Shown here: positions 1 through 11,400 of the stretch, in pieces
How the letters are laid out: each line of letters begins with the position of its first letter
Numbering within the stretch: the first letter of the stretch is position 1
Assembly (NCBI GenBank): GCA_014871385.1
Contig: CM026428.1
Coordinates: 3,555,621 to 3,619,620 of the forward strand
Length of the DNA stretch: 64,000 bases
Direction of reading: 5' to 3'
Source: Ceratodon purpureus
Taxonomy: Eukaryota; Streptophyta; Bryopsida; Pseudoditrichales; Ditrichaceae
Notes under the pieces: generated by a model
Databases searched by the model: none
The model's input: only the letters and a program-made list of their open reading frames with translations
What the model was told of the DNA's origin: nothing
Program-made: the position numbers and the translations under genes

Positions 1-2
1 TC

Positions 3-203
3 CCAAGGGGAACCTATTCCAGGGAATCAGTTAATCGGAGGCGGGGAGGTGGGCCATTGCTGAAACGATCATACCAAGGACATTTGCCAAGTGTGGGAAC
101 GAAAGTGAATGCGAATGTAGTTTCTCCTGTAGTACAGTCAGCGGCTGGCAGTCCTGCTGATAGTGTAGTGGGCAACCCTAAACGTGTTAGGTTCGAAGAT
201 TAG
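3..203 (+). CDS. 3' end of an unidentified coding frame (partial)
   Basis: A reading frame is open from the left edge of the window and stops at TAG 201-203, about 66 codons. The product is rich in Pro, Ser, Gly, Val and Arg, has a basic patch (NRRRGGG) near the left edge and ends in KRVRFED. No start codon, splice site or known domain is visible, so it could be the last exon of a gene outside the window or a chance open frame. It points toward the 3' end of the minus-strand transposase-like gene that ends at 458, so the two would be convergent. Function unknown. Confidence 0.3.
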   Translation, partial: PRGTYSRESVNRRRGGGPLLKRSYQGHLPSVGTKVNANVVSPVVQSAAGSPADSVVGNPKRVRFED

Positions 204-457
204 GACATCTAATAACAAGTATATGTTTGCCTTAATAAAGGGTACATGTCAGGGGATACGAGGTATATAGTGCACTTCTTCAAGATACAATGTATTGAAA
301 TAGAATGCAATTAATGTGAACGACAAAGCCCTTAATATAATGAAAAAGTCAATACAGCTTCTATATTGCTGACTTAGTACATGGGATATTACTAAAATCA
401 TTCACTACGTGACAAATGGCCATTGTGGAAATGGCAGTTCTAAAGTAGGAGGGCTAC

Positions 458-3400
458 CTACTTCTTCGCCAAGGGGTGACGCAAGATTCCACTCTCTAGG
501 AGAAGCTTGACCTCGTTGAAGCTAAAGGTAGGCGCATGGATGAAAAGCTCCGCTTCGGGATCACGGTTGCAGACCTTCAAGAGTATGTAGTATAGGTGCT
601 TACAATACGTGAACAGAGTCTTGCCACGGAACGTAGTCATCGTCTTCTTGAATGCTGGGCAAGTGCAACCAGGGTAAGAACTGATGGTAATCTGGTACCG
701 TGTGATGTGTGGAGCGATGCCCGAATCCAGCCCAATGATGCAACCGTGGCCCGGCTCTGGTATCATGGTGACGGAACGGAGGCGCGCTTTAAGAGACTCG
801 GAGGAGCCCATGGAGAGTCGCTGCGCTTGATTGGGACGAGTGGCAGTGCGCTTCACCATCTTGCCGTCTCTCTTGCCTGGGTAGCGGTCAGCGTCTGCAG
901 GGACTGGCAGCGAGCTAAGATTTGCAGGGGGCGGGGCAGAGGAGAAGAGGCGTCTTGGGGAGACAGGTTTCTTCTGCGGAAGTTGAAAGCCCGCTGCTTC
1001 GAGGGCAAGAATCTCAGTAAGTTTTAGGTTAGTACCTAGTTTCACTGGCCACACCTCTGGAATGGAGGGGAATTCCTGGTCCTTTGAGTAGTGTGCTACC
1101 CACTTGCGCTTAGAGCCTTTCACGCAACGCTCGATATCGTCGGAGCAGAACAAGAACTCTGTCTTCTCCACTGTGTTCCGGCAATAGTTAGTCCAGAGCC
1201 CAGTGTAGGTCGGTGCAGCTGTGCAATGGGGCCCCCTGACGATTCTCTCAGTGCACTTCTTCTTCGTTTCAGCTCTTTGGGCCCAGCAGCACTTCGCAGA
1301 AAGTTTGTGAAGTCTCGAAATGTGCCACTCCTTCACGTCCACCTTGGTTTCTTCAACCGCGTTGACATGGCGAATGCCGCCCTTGTTCACAGGTGAAGGT
1401 AAAGGGGAATCAACTTCCTGGGCAGGAGGTTGGGTACATTGTACGTCGGTGTCGTGTTCGGAGTCGTCTTCCACAATGACGGGCATCTGCATAGGGCGAG
1501 CCCTGACGGCACGTCTTGGGCCTCTTGGGCGTGAGAAGTTGGTCTTATCCGGGCGATGAGACTCTTCGTCAGCTCCGATAAGGACGTCGGCTTTTCGCTT
1601 CTGTGAACCGAAGACTTCCGCTCCTGGCATGATGGGCTGACGGGTGCAGAACTCATCCGCGCCTGGCATATCGAGCATGGGCTTGTCGAGCAGTGTAGGA
1701 TTTCCCCATTTCTTCGCGTTGCGTTCAGCCATGCGAAGCCTGAGTTCCTTCTTGGATGGTCCTGTTCCGCCGACGTCACCTTTGAGGAACTGGTAGTAGT
1801 TGACAACCTGTAGAAAAGCCCGAACGAAATCGTCCACGGTAGCAACGTACAGGTCGTTCCCGTTGTTTCCTGAGGCTTGGAGCCACTTGTTATGAACTGT
1901 TTCGGCGAGGTTACAGGTGGGCATCTCTGTGAGTTCTTCCTTCGTGAATTTCTGCAGGTGTGACAGTAGGTGCCGTTAGATTCACGGATTACAGGTTTCT
2001 AGGTTAGGGCTAGGTAACCAGTATCAAAAACATGAAAACAGAGTGCAGAGATAATACCTCGGTCATGAATCCCCCCCACTGGCGGAAGCGGTGGTGCCAG
2101 AATGACAGCCACTGATCGAGTTTTATGAGCCCGCTCTCGCCAACGACCCCGGTGGATGCCCACCATGCTCGCAACGCGTGGTACAGAGTTTCCGCCTCTG
2201 CCATGCTGGTCGCATTCTTGTACTGAGTGCACATCTTCTTGTGCTGTTCCCAGAGTTCTTCGGGGAAGTGCTTCTGCGTATACGCCACCATGTTCTGAGT
2301 CCAGTGGAACAAGCACGACCTCTCCCGGTCCTCCATTGGGTCCTCCTTGTTGCCATTGCCGTAAAGGATTCGCACTGCATTCCAATTCGCCTGTGCGTTA
2401 TCCGCCATGAACCCCTTGAAGTTCGGCGCTGCAACGCCATTGATCTCCATGACCAGGTTCAGGTTTTTCCAGAAGACGAGCTGGGCGTTCGTGTCCTCGG
2501 ACTGCATGTCGCAAGTGGCGATTGTCATCACGCGGCAGTAGGTGGCGTCGTACACATGGCACGCCATGGTCGACCAGTCTTTGACGCGTTTGACATGGTC
2601 GAACATGATCCATGCGTTCTCCAAGTCGCCACCAGCTTGCATTCGGCTGACCAAGTCGACACCACTGCCCGGCCCGACCTCCGACATCTTGAAGACAAAG
2701 ACTTTGTCACGCATAGATCCCTGACCAGGAAACCTATTCTCCTGGACATACGCCCAAAGACTGTTACCACGGAGCTTGGTGATACCGTCCATGATTCCGT
2801 ACCTTTTGAATTTTTTGAAGGTGGCGACTTTGTTGCGGATGTTTGGTGACGCCATGTCTTTGCATTGATCCAGAACAGGAACCAGCTCCTCCATCGTCAG
2901 CTTCCTCGGTGGTGCATCCTCGGGCTGTAGAAGGTAGCTCCCGATGAGGAGTTTGCTCGCCTCCAGGACAACGGCGCTCTTTGTTGCTTTGTTGTTCATC
3001 TCTACCTGCTCTTCTATTAAGCTACTAATCTCTGCTTTAGAGTCTCTATAGTCTCCTACTTTCACTGGATGATCATGTGTTCCTATGTGAATACAAGCTC
3101 TGGTCTGATTCGGTTTGCCCACAACGTAATAAATCTTAGCCTCGCATGTAGCTACACATGATGGAGGTTCTTTACATACCTTGCACACTAGCGTGGAGTC
3201 AGATGGCGGAGGCTGATCCATGAGAAAAGCTTGCAGGGTACAGCCTTCGAACTCAGTCTCGTTAACGTCGAAGATCTTGGGAAGACGCTTCAGAAAGTCA
3301 CACTCCTCGTTGGTGCAGCGCAGCCATCCGACGCAGGTGGAACTACGAAAAGACAGTCCGAAGTCGTTTTTGATGTTTGTTGTGATGGTCTTGGTCCACA

Positions 3401-4139
3401 AGTGTCCGTCGTATCGTTTGTCCATTCCCTGCATTGACTTGGCGGCGACCTTAGAGGATCCTGTAGCAACCGGGGGCAACTCAAAAAGAACCGGACCATC
3501 AAACTTCGCAGGCAAGTACTCAACTCTCTCGTGTCTGATAGTGGAATAGTCTATCTTCTTCAAAATGTTTTTGGACCCACGCGTCTTAGCAATCTCTTTA
3601 AGGAGCGGAACAATGCTAACTATGACTGAGGACAATGGAGGAGACACATTGGAAGGAGGAGCATCTGCGTCGACCTTAGGCACCAACTTGACGGGACTGA
3701 CTTCGTCATCAGAGGAGAGAGAAATGACTGTTGGAGGAGGAGGTTTCTCTACGTCTGAAGTTTCAGTACCAGGCTCGACTTTGACCTTGACATCACGAGG
3801 TAAGGGAGTCTGAATTGTGCAAGTAGAAGAGCGACGGGGGGTGAGGATCTCAGTGGATGCAGCCATCAGAGAATCAGTAAGACCATAGACTCTATAGGAT
3901 CCAGGAAGGAGTCTCCACTGCAGCATATTGTTTTCATCTCTCACTGAAGGTTGCCCGAGGGTGTGGGTAACCTCGGCAGTAACGTCATCAAAGATCTCCT
4001 CCTCTATACTGATGGTATCTTCACGGAAGTGGAATCTGAGACTCAGGCGAAGAGAGGAGACTGTAGCTAGACCATCGTCATCTACGCGAAACCTAAGAGG
4101 GATGCCCATGCCTTGGGCGTACAGACAGACCATCCCCAT
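458..4139 (-). CDS. MULE transposase-like protein with SWIM zinc finger (two exons)
   Basis: I infer two exons, 4139-2058 and 1951-458, with a GT..AG intron at 2057-1952. Both are in phase 0, giving about 1191 aa. Residues ~255-360 form a Cys/His-rich block (WLRC..C, CKVC, then an HDH pair), like the WRKY-GCM1/FLYWCH-type DNA-binding zinc region of MULE transposases. The MULE catalytic core follows: the first Asp lies in DATY (~530), the second in ADN (~579), then the family's CxxH signature in CLFHW (~610). The SWIM finger (CTC..CKH) is at ~1120-1160 in exon 2. Two acidic SUMO-interaction-like strings (VISLSSDDE and PVIVEDDSE) lie outside these domains. Family knowledge: such proteins are Mutator-type transposases or domesticated FAR1/MUG-like regulators. 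The frame is intact, unlike its relative at 14597-16523. No flanking terminal inverted repeats were identified. The start at 4139 is an ATG with another ATG two codons on. Divergent from the ORF at 4745. Confidence 0.8.
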
Positions 4140-4744
4140 GTTCGCAGGGAACTCAGTGATACTAGTGAAAGATGGGAGGAGAGTGAGAGAACTAGCGAAG
4201 CAGTATCGCGATTACAAAGTGAGAGGAATGATGCGTCGCTGTTGATCATTTTATTCTGGTTGGAACGCCCAGTAAACAGTTAGAGAATGATTCATTCTGT
4301 TAGGTAACGAATGTAAGATTTAAGAGAGACGGCGCCAACTAATTACAATGCCACTTTTTGCAGGTCTAAGTATATCAGGTCAAAAATTTTAGAACTGTTC
4401 TTCAACAATTTGAATCGTGAAGCGGATTCTATTTGTCATGATGTATTATAAGATTAGAATGAGCCGTCATTTAAATTCTACAATTATAACAATTAATATA
4501 AAAAGAAGCATGCATTGAAATGCTTGAATCAGATCTTTTAGATTATGGTATTCTTGGATTTATTCTTTTTAATCAAAGGTTCAAATTATTAACTTTACTT
4601 CCATTAAATGAAAGAGGGTAGAGAATGTGTCAGTTTTTAAATTTGTATATCAAATTAGGGTTCTACGTGATAGGTATTTAAGGTGGGAGGAAAGTATGAA
4701 GAGAGTCTTTTTTGTGTGAGAGAGTCCTTCCTGGGGTTAGACAC
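4140..4744. promoter_or_regulatory. Divergent intergenic region between transposase-like gene and basic ORF
   Basis: This AT-rich 605-bp gap separates two outward-pointing genes, so it should hold both promoters. A TATTTAAG box at 4675-4682 sits 63 bp before the ATG at 4745 and is a fair TATA candidate for the plus-strand gene. No comparably clear box was seen for the minus-strand gene. No coding sequence is recognised here. Confidence 0.4.
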
Positions 4745-5221
4745 ATGAAGGAGAGTGGAGGGCCATCTCCCTCCACTTATGTCACTCCTAAACCTAGAAG
4801 AAAACCAGGTGGTACAGATTTCACGGATAGGAGAGCTAGAAAGAGGAGAGCATTACGTAAGAAGGTAGTTTTTAAAGGTGACAATTTGAGTGCTCCTGTA
4901 AAAAGGAGAGGAGTCGGCCTGCCTGTAGCATTGAAGTTCTGTAGCATTCGCAAACTCATTCTCGAGTCTATAGTGGAGGAGAAGGAAGAGATATTAGAGA
5001 ACATCGTTGTTGAGCGTCAAGAGCACGAAGTGGAGGTACTCGTAAGTGGAGTTGCACGTGAGGCCATGACGGATGAACTAGTTTTTAATTGTAGTCAGAG
5101 AGTAGAATCACCAGAGACTTCTATCAGATTCATTGACTCTTTGACAAGGGGCCCTAATTCTCAATCCGAGCATGACTTTAATTCTGTTGAAGTAAGTGTA
5201 CCCAGAGAAAGTGTAATATGA
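4745..5221 (+). CDS. Small basic, probably nuclear, hypothetical protein
   Basis: An ORF of 158 aa starts at the first ATG (4745); upstream in-frame codons lack an ATG. The N-terminal third is very basic (KPRRK followed by RRARKRRALRKK at residues ~17-45), which reads as a nuclear localisation or nucleic-acid-binding patch. The middle is acidic and Glu-rich (EEKEEILEN; ~75-95), possibly a short helix. The C-terminus is Ser/Glu-rich. I recognise no domain. It lies between the divergent MULE/SWIM gene and the methyltransferase-like gene, both inferred nuclear, so it may belong to the same cluster. It could also be an exon of a longer gene; no obvious donor was pinned down. Confidence 0.45.
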   Translation: MKESGGPSPSTYVTPKPRRKPGGTDFTDRRARKRRALRKKVVFKGDNLSAPVKRRGVGLPVALKFCSIRKLILESIVEEKEEILENIVVERQEHEVEVLVSGVAREAMTDELVFNCSQRVESPETSIRFIDSLTRGPNSQSEHDFNSVEVSVPRESVI

Positions 5222-5426
5222 ATCTCTTATGTACATGTGCAATTTGAATAAAAATATAGCATTTATTTTTTGCAAAACTAGGGTATGATTTAATCAAGTT
5301 TATTACATTTGACGGCCTTCAACTTATAATCCTTATTTTTTTCCTGATTTTACAAAGAGTAACAAGTGGATAAGGGAGGTGGGAGTTTCAACTCCACTCT
5401 CACTTGTTGGAGAGGGCACCGAGAGC

Positions 5427-8400
5427 ATGCGCTTGCGAGAAGTTGCGAGGAGAGCCAGGGAGGGGATATTGCAGGGTGGGGAAGGTGGGGTTGCGATGGC
5501 GGCCAAGGACTTGGAGCAGCAAGGGCGAGTCGAGGAGGACGGACAGGGAGATGGAGGAGAGGCCCAAGGCCTGGGAGAAGACGACCTGCGGATGGAGGAG
5601 CCCGAGCCTCAGCCTGAGCTCGGGGTTGGAGCTCCAGGCGGGAGCGACGGGAGCGAGGGCAGCGAGGAAGACGAAGAGGAGAATCCTCTCGAAAACGAGG
5701 AAGAGGAAGACCAGGTACCGCCCACCTCCTCCATCTTCATTCCGAGGACGATTGTTTAAATGATGGGTTTTTTGAATATTGGGTTGATTCTCTCGTACGG
5801 ACTTCATCTCCATCATGAGTGCGTACGGCCAGGTTTGTGATTATGATTTTGTACAATGTACTTGGATTTGAACATTATTGTGGTTTAAAATGATTCGGGT
5901 TGTGAGTTTGCATTTGGATTCGGGTTGTGAGTTTGCATTTGGATTCGGGTTGTGAGTTTGCATTTGGATTCGGGTTGTGAGTTTGAAATTGGATTTGGGT
6001 TGTGAGTTTGCATTTGGATTCGGGTTGTGAGTTTGCATTTGGATTCGGGTTGTGAGTTTGCATTTGGATTCGGGTTGTGAGTTTGCATTTGGATTCGGGT
6101 TGTGAGTTTGCATTTGGATTCGGGTTGTGAGTTTGCATTTGGATTCGGGTTGTGAGTTTGCATTTGGATTCGGGTTGTGAGTTTGCATTTGGATTCGGGT
6201 TGTGAGTTTGCATTTGGATTCGGGTTGTGGGCCTGTTGTTGGATACTTGGGCTTGGTTGTGAGCTTTGGTTATGTTGTTGGGTGCTTGGGATTTGTAGTT
6301 GATTACTGGTCCTAGTTTGGATTTGTTGAGGCTCCCCTCTGCTCGAACTCTTGCAGGCCGAGGAGGCTTATGCCTTCGAGGAAGCCTCGGTTTTGTATTA
6401 ATGTCTTGATGCAGTTGATGTTTGAGCACTCGAGCCGAGGAGGCTTCGGCCTCCAATGAGGCCTTGTGCATTTGTTGGATTTTTTCGCATTTTCTTTGTT
6501 TTATTTTTTTAATTTCTGAATTTTAAATTTTGCATTTGGGTAATGTTGATGCTTTGTTTTTTAAAAAAATAATGTTGAATGTTTTTTTTTTTAATTTTTG
6601 AAAAATAAAAAACCCGCCCACCTACTGTCGTCAACGACAGTAGGCCGGGAGGGTGCTGGTCCTTGTCGGATTTTTGTTTTTTTTTTAATTTTTTTTTTTG
6701 TTCATTGAGTAATTGAATAATTAGAAACGTATTAAATCTTAAAAATTTGATAAATATGTGTTCTTTGTTGATGATGGTATACGTATTTGAATGTTTTTTT
6801 TTTTAAATTTTGAAAAATTAAAAACCCGCCCACCTACTGTCGTCAACGACAGTAGGCCGGGAGGGTGCTGGTCCTTGTCGGATTTTTGTTTTTTTTTTAT
6901 TTTTTTTTTTGTTCATTGAGTTATTGAATAATTAGAAACGTATTAAATCTTTAAAATTTGATAAATATGTGTTCTTTGTTGATGATGGTATACGTATTTG
7001 AATGTTTTTTTTTTTAATTTTTGAAAAATAAAAAACCCGCCCACCTACTGTCGTCAACGACAGTAGGCCGGGAGGGTGCTGGTCCTTGTCGGATTTTTGT
7101 TTTTTTTTTAATTTTTTTTTTGTTCATTGAGTTATTGAATAATTAGAAACGTATTAAATCTTAAAGATTTGATAAATATGTGTTCTTTGTTGATGATGGT
7201 ATACGTATTTGAATGTTTTTTTTTTTAATTTTTGAAAAATAAAAAACCCGCCCACCTACTGTCGTCAACGACAGTAGGCCGGGAGGGTGCTGGTCCTTGT
7301 CGGATTTTTGTTTTTTTTTAATTTTTTTTTTGTTCATTGAGTTATTGAATAATTAGAAACGTATTAAATCTTTAAAATTTGATAAATATGTGTTCTTTGT
7401 TGATGATGGTATACGTATTTGAATGTTTTTTTTTTTTAATTTTTGAAAATTAAAAAACCCGCCCACCTACTGTCGTCAACGAGAGTAGGCCGGGAGGGTG
7501 CTGGTCTTTGTCGGATTTTTGTTTTTTTTTTAATTTTTTTTTTGTTCATTGAGTTATTGAATAATTAGAAACGTATTAAATCTTAAAAATTTGATAAATA
7601 TGTGTTCTTTGTTGATGATGGTATACGTATTTGAATGTTTTTTTTTTTAAATTTTTGAAAAATTAAAAACCCGCCCACCTACTGTCGTCAACGACAGTAG
7701 GCCGGGAGGGTGCTGGTCCTTGTCGGATTTTTGTTTTTTTTTTAATTTTTTTTTTTGTTCATTGAGTTATTGAATAATTAGAAACGTATTAAATCTTAAA
7801 GATTTGATAAATATGTGTTCTTTGTTGATGATGGTATATTTATTTGAATGTTAAGGTTGGGGAACCATTTGGGATTTCTGATAGTTGTTCCATTTTTTTC
7901 TTCTTTGATTTTTTGTGTTGATTGAAAGGGTTTTAATTTACGAAGTCTTAAAAAAAGTCTTATAAGTTGTTATGAGTTTTAAAGGTTTTCTAGGGAGCCT
8001 TCTCGTGGTTTTGGTTTGTATATTTAAAGTTCCTGTTCTTTCTGTTACTTACAACATTGTTTACAATTAAGGACTCTGATGGGGATCACATGGGGAGCGA
8101 ACGTCAAGACCCTACGCCAGCAGAAACTGAGGTATTTCATTCAATCTACAATTTATATTCTTTTTTTATGTTTATGATGTTGAGTTCTATTCGCCCTCTT
8201 CCCTTCTTTGTTTCCTACTCTTTTAATTAGGGCAGTTGATCATCTCTTCATTTCTCCTAATGTAGGTATCATCCGATGCTCCTGAGATGTCCGCTACTTC
8301 CCCCATTTCTGTCATCAATGTTTCCGATCTTTCGGATTCATTTGATCAGTACTACTGTACCTGTGATGTAGCCAACCCTGTAGGTGTGGAAAGTGGACCT

Positions 8401-11400
8401 CTCGAGGTCCACTCTCCACAGTACATGCCTACCTCTCCAGTGTACATGCCTACCTCTCCAGTGTACATGCCTACATCCCCGGTGTATGAGCCTACCTCCC
8501 CGGGCTATATGCCCACGTCTCCTCCACAGGGCTCCCCGCCGATGTCTCCACCCTCTCCTTCCTCGCCGATTAGAGTCAGGAGGCCAGCCCATGTGGTCTT
8601 TGCTCTGCCGGCAATTCTGCCGTGCCCTGTCCAACAGACCAGGCGATTTTGGAGGAGGCGCCGTCACTGGAACTGTAGACAGTCTAAGGAGTACTATAGT
8701 CGATCCTCACGTAGATAGTTTTATCAATCACAGATGATGATTGAGTTGTTAAAAGAGAGATGACAGTATGAAGATATATTGTTACTTTCTTTTACATACT
8801 TGTCTACTTTGCATGACTTTCTTCGATTGTGCTTGTTTTCCTAATTTGCGCACCCCCTCGCAGGTTACGCAAACACAAGATGTTTTGGTGAAACCATCTT
8901 GTCCGATAAACTTGATGACTGCTACAGAAGGGGAATTAGAACATCAGACCTTATACAAGGTGGACTCCAACGCCGTCATCAACAAGCTCAGGATCAAGCC
9001 ATCGCAGAAGTCCCGAATGTTGGTGCCCCTGTGTCGGATGATCCCAATGGCAAAGGTCAGACCAGTGGGCGAAGTGGGTGTGCAGCATTTGGAGCGGGAG
9101 TTCGTCAAGGGGTATAGAGATGGCGATCGCGTCATGTACATCTCCATGTACAACAACGAAGAGCAGACAAGAGATGTTACGGATGAGGTCATGGCTAGAT
9201 GGAGCCCATTATGGAGGGACGCGAATGATGCCTTCGAATTTCAGCTTCAATGTGACGAGGACTGGTCTCAATTCTCGGGGAAGATGTTCTTTGTCTGGGA
9301 AGGTAACCATCGCCTCTCAGCATGGCTTCGTCATATCAACAAGCATCATGCAGACGACCCGTCTTGGCACATCTCTGTGCACTGCATAGTACTCGACCCC
9401 CGTGGCCACGTTGGCAATCTTCTTCACGCAATGCACGACATCAACTGGTAAGTACTTGTTTCTTTTCTCCTGTTTATCATTTGTTACTTTATCTCATCTC
9501 TTTTATTCATCATACGTTTTTTTGGTTTATTTTCAGGTCGACTGAGAATGACCACGTCAAGAGTAATCTCCCTGCAAAACTATTTCGAATCCGCTCTTTC
9601 GGAATGATGAAGCTGGAGGAATTCAAAGACCTCCTCAGTCCTCAAGAGTATGAAGTCTGTTTGAAGAACAAGCCACCTAATCCCTCCTGGTTTCCCTTGA
9701 CAACTAAAGTTTTCATCGCATTTTTGTACCGAGTAAGTCCTACATCATCTCTCTATTTGCTTCTTATTATTCAATACTCATGGATTTTCCTAAGTCTGAA
9801 TTCTCTTTCTCCAGCGGGAACTCGCAGCGGCCTCCGACGAAGCAGCCAATGCCTACCGCATGAAGACACCTAAGGATGAGCAGTCTGCAAGTGCAGTTTG
9901 GGATGTCATGAATGAGGCATCAGAGAGAATGGTCGAAGCCATCAAGAAGAAGGACTTCACCAAGTACTTGGCCATTGCAAATCCCAAGAATGGTGACGAC
10001 TTCCTCAATGAGGTGACTCACTGATCATTGTTCAATTCGCTGTTTCGCATGACTTCAATAATTTCTGTATTTATCTTTCTCAAACTTCGGTAATTCTTGC
10101 AGATTAATCGCCATTTCAGTCTCAACAATAAGCCTGAGATGTCAGTGGATAAGCTTCAGAAGATTGTTCCTGCGGCCGTTGAGCCCAAATACAAGGCTCG
10201 TTGGTTGAAGTGGTGGAACTCATCTCCGAGTGCTCGAACGTCTTACAGATTTCTGCCATCTGAATTCAAAGACACCGACTTCGACCCATGGTTGAACAAA
10301 GCTTCATTCTGGGCTGGGGTAATTTTTATAAGAAATCCATTCCAATTCCTTGTTCCTTTATTTTTTTACCGTATTCCTTCTTCGTTGCTAATTATATCAC
10401 TTTTGTATTACAGTTGGAGGAAGCCGTCATCCATGAAGTCGAGGACATATTCAAGACGGAGAACCTCGATATAAATTGGATGGCATTTCCTGATGTCCAA
10501 CAGCCGGGCGATTATGTGGAGAGTTCACGTATTCTCTTGTGGGACAAGGCCTTCCCTACGTTCATTGGAAAATCAGCAGATAAGCCCTTCGACAAGAAGT
10601 CCATTTTTTCTAAATTTCCTGGAACCGCCCAAGTTGTCAAGCGGGTTACTTACCGGTACGATACATTCCTCTTAATCAGATTCAAATTCCAGAACGAGGT
10701 CTCTTTATCTCTTTGATACTAACCTTCTACATATTGGTTTACATAGGTACTTCAAGCGAGAGCTTGTTCTGAAGGGGGTAATCAAGGTTCAGCAGTTCCC
10801 GAGCTACTTCCTTTCTTGGACGTCGAAAACCTCGGACCAGTGTATCTATTCTCCCCAACAGTTGAAAAGGTACAAAGCTCCTCACTTGCTTGAGGGATGC
10901 TGGTATCTTGATTGCTCTCGTGGTTTCACGATTGACTCAGAGGCGGACGTCAAGACTCTACACGATGGGGGTGAGGTTGTGGCGGAGGACTCCGTGGATG
11001 ATGCAGAAGGTCGTGAAGGAGAACAGGATCAGTCTTCTGCTCCACCACCGAAGAGAGGGAGAGGAAGGCGACTGAAATCTCTGCGTTCTCAGTCTGAGGC
11101 ATCACAGCAAACTGGTGCAAACTCTTGCGCGCCAGCTGAGAAGGCACCAGAGCCCTCTCCGGGTATGATCGTTACCAACCCTTCTCCAGCTTCTTCGCCG
11201 GCTCCTTCATCGATCAGTGCTTCGGAGATTACCAGAGGTCTCCTTCAGCAGAGGAAGGCCAAACTATATCCTCAAACAACTTCTTCCGCTGGAGCTTCGA
11301 TTTCCACACATGTTTCCGTCTTCAACTCATCTGTGGATTCCCTGTTGCGGCGAAATAGGAGACAGGAGAGAAAAGGTGGCGACCCGGATTGGATCAAGAT

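Noticed and set aside
596..1559. Plus-strand ORFs across the transposase exon 2
   Set aside because: Antisense shadows of the SWIM-containing exon, which has family motifs on the minus strand.
5892..6230. Possible CRISPR-like array
   Set aside because: Direct repeats are contiguous with no spacers, and the context is eukaryotic.
5841..6471. Long minus-strand ORFs of a repeating THNPNPNANSQPESK-like peptide
   Set aside because: They arise because a 25-bp repeat lacks stops on one strand in all three frames; no start context or homology.
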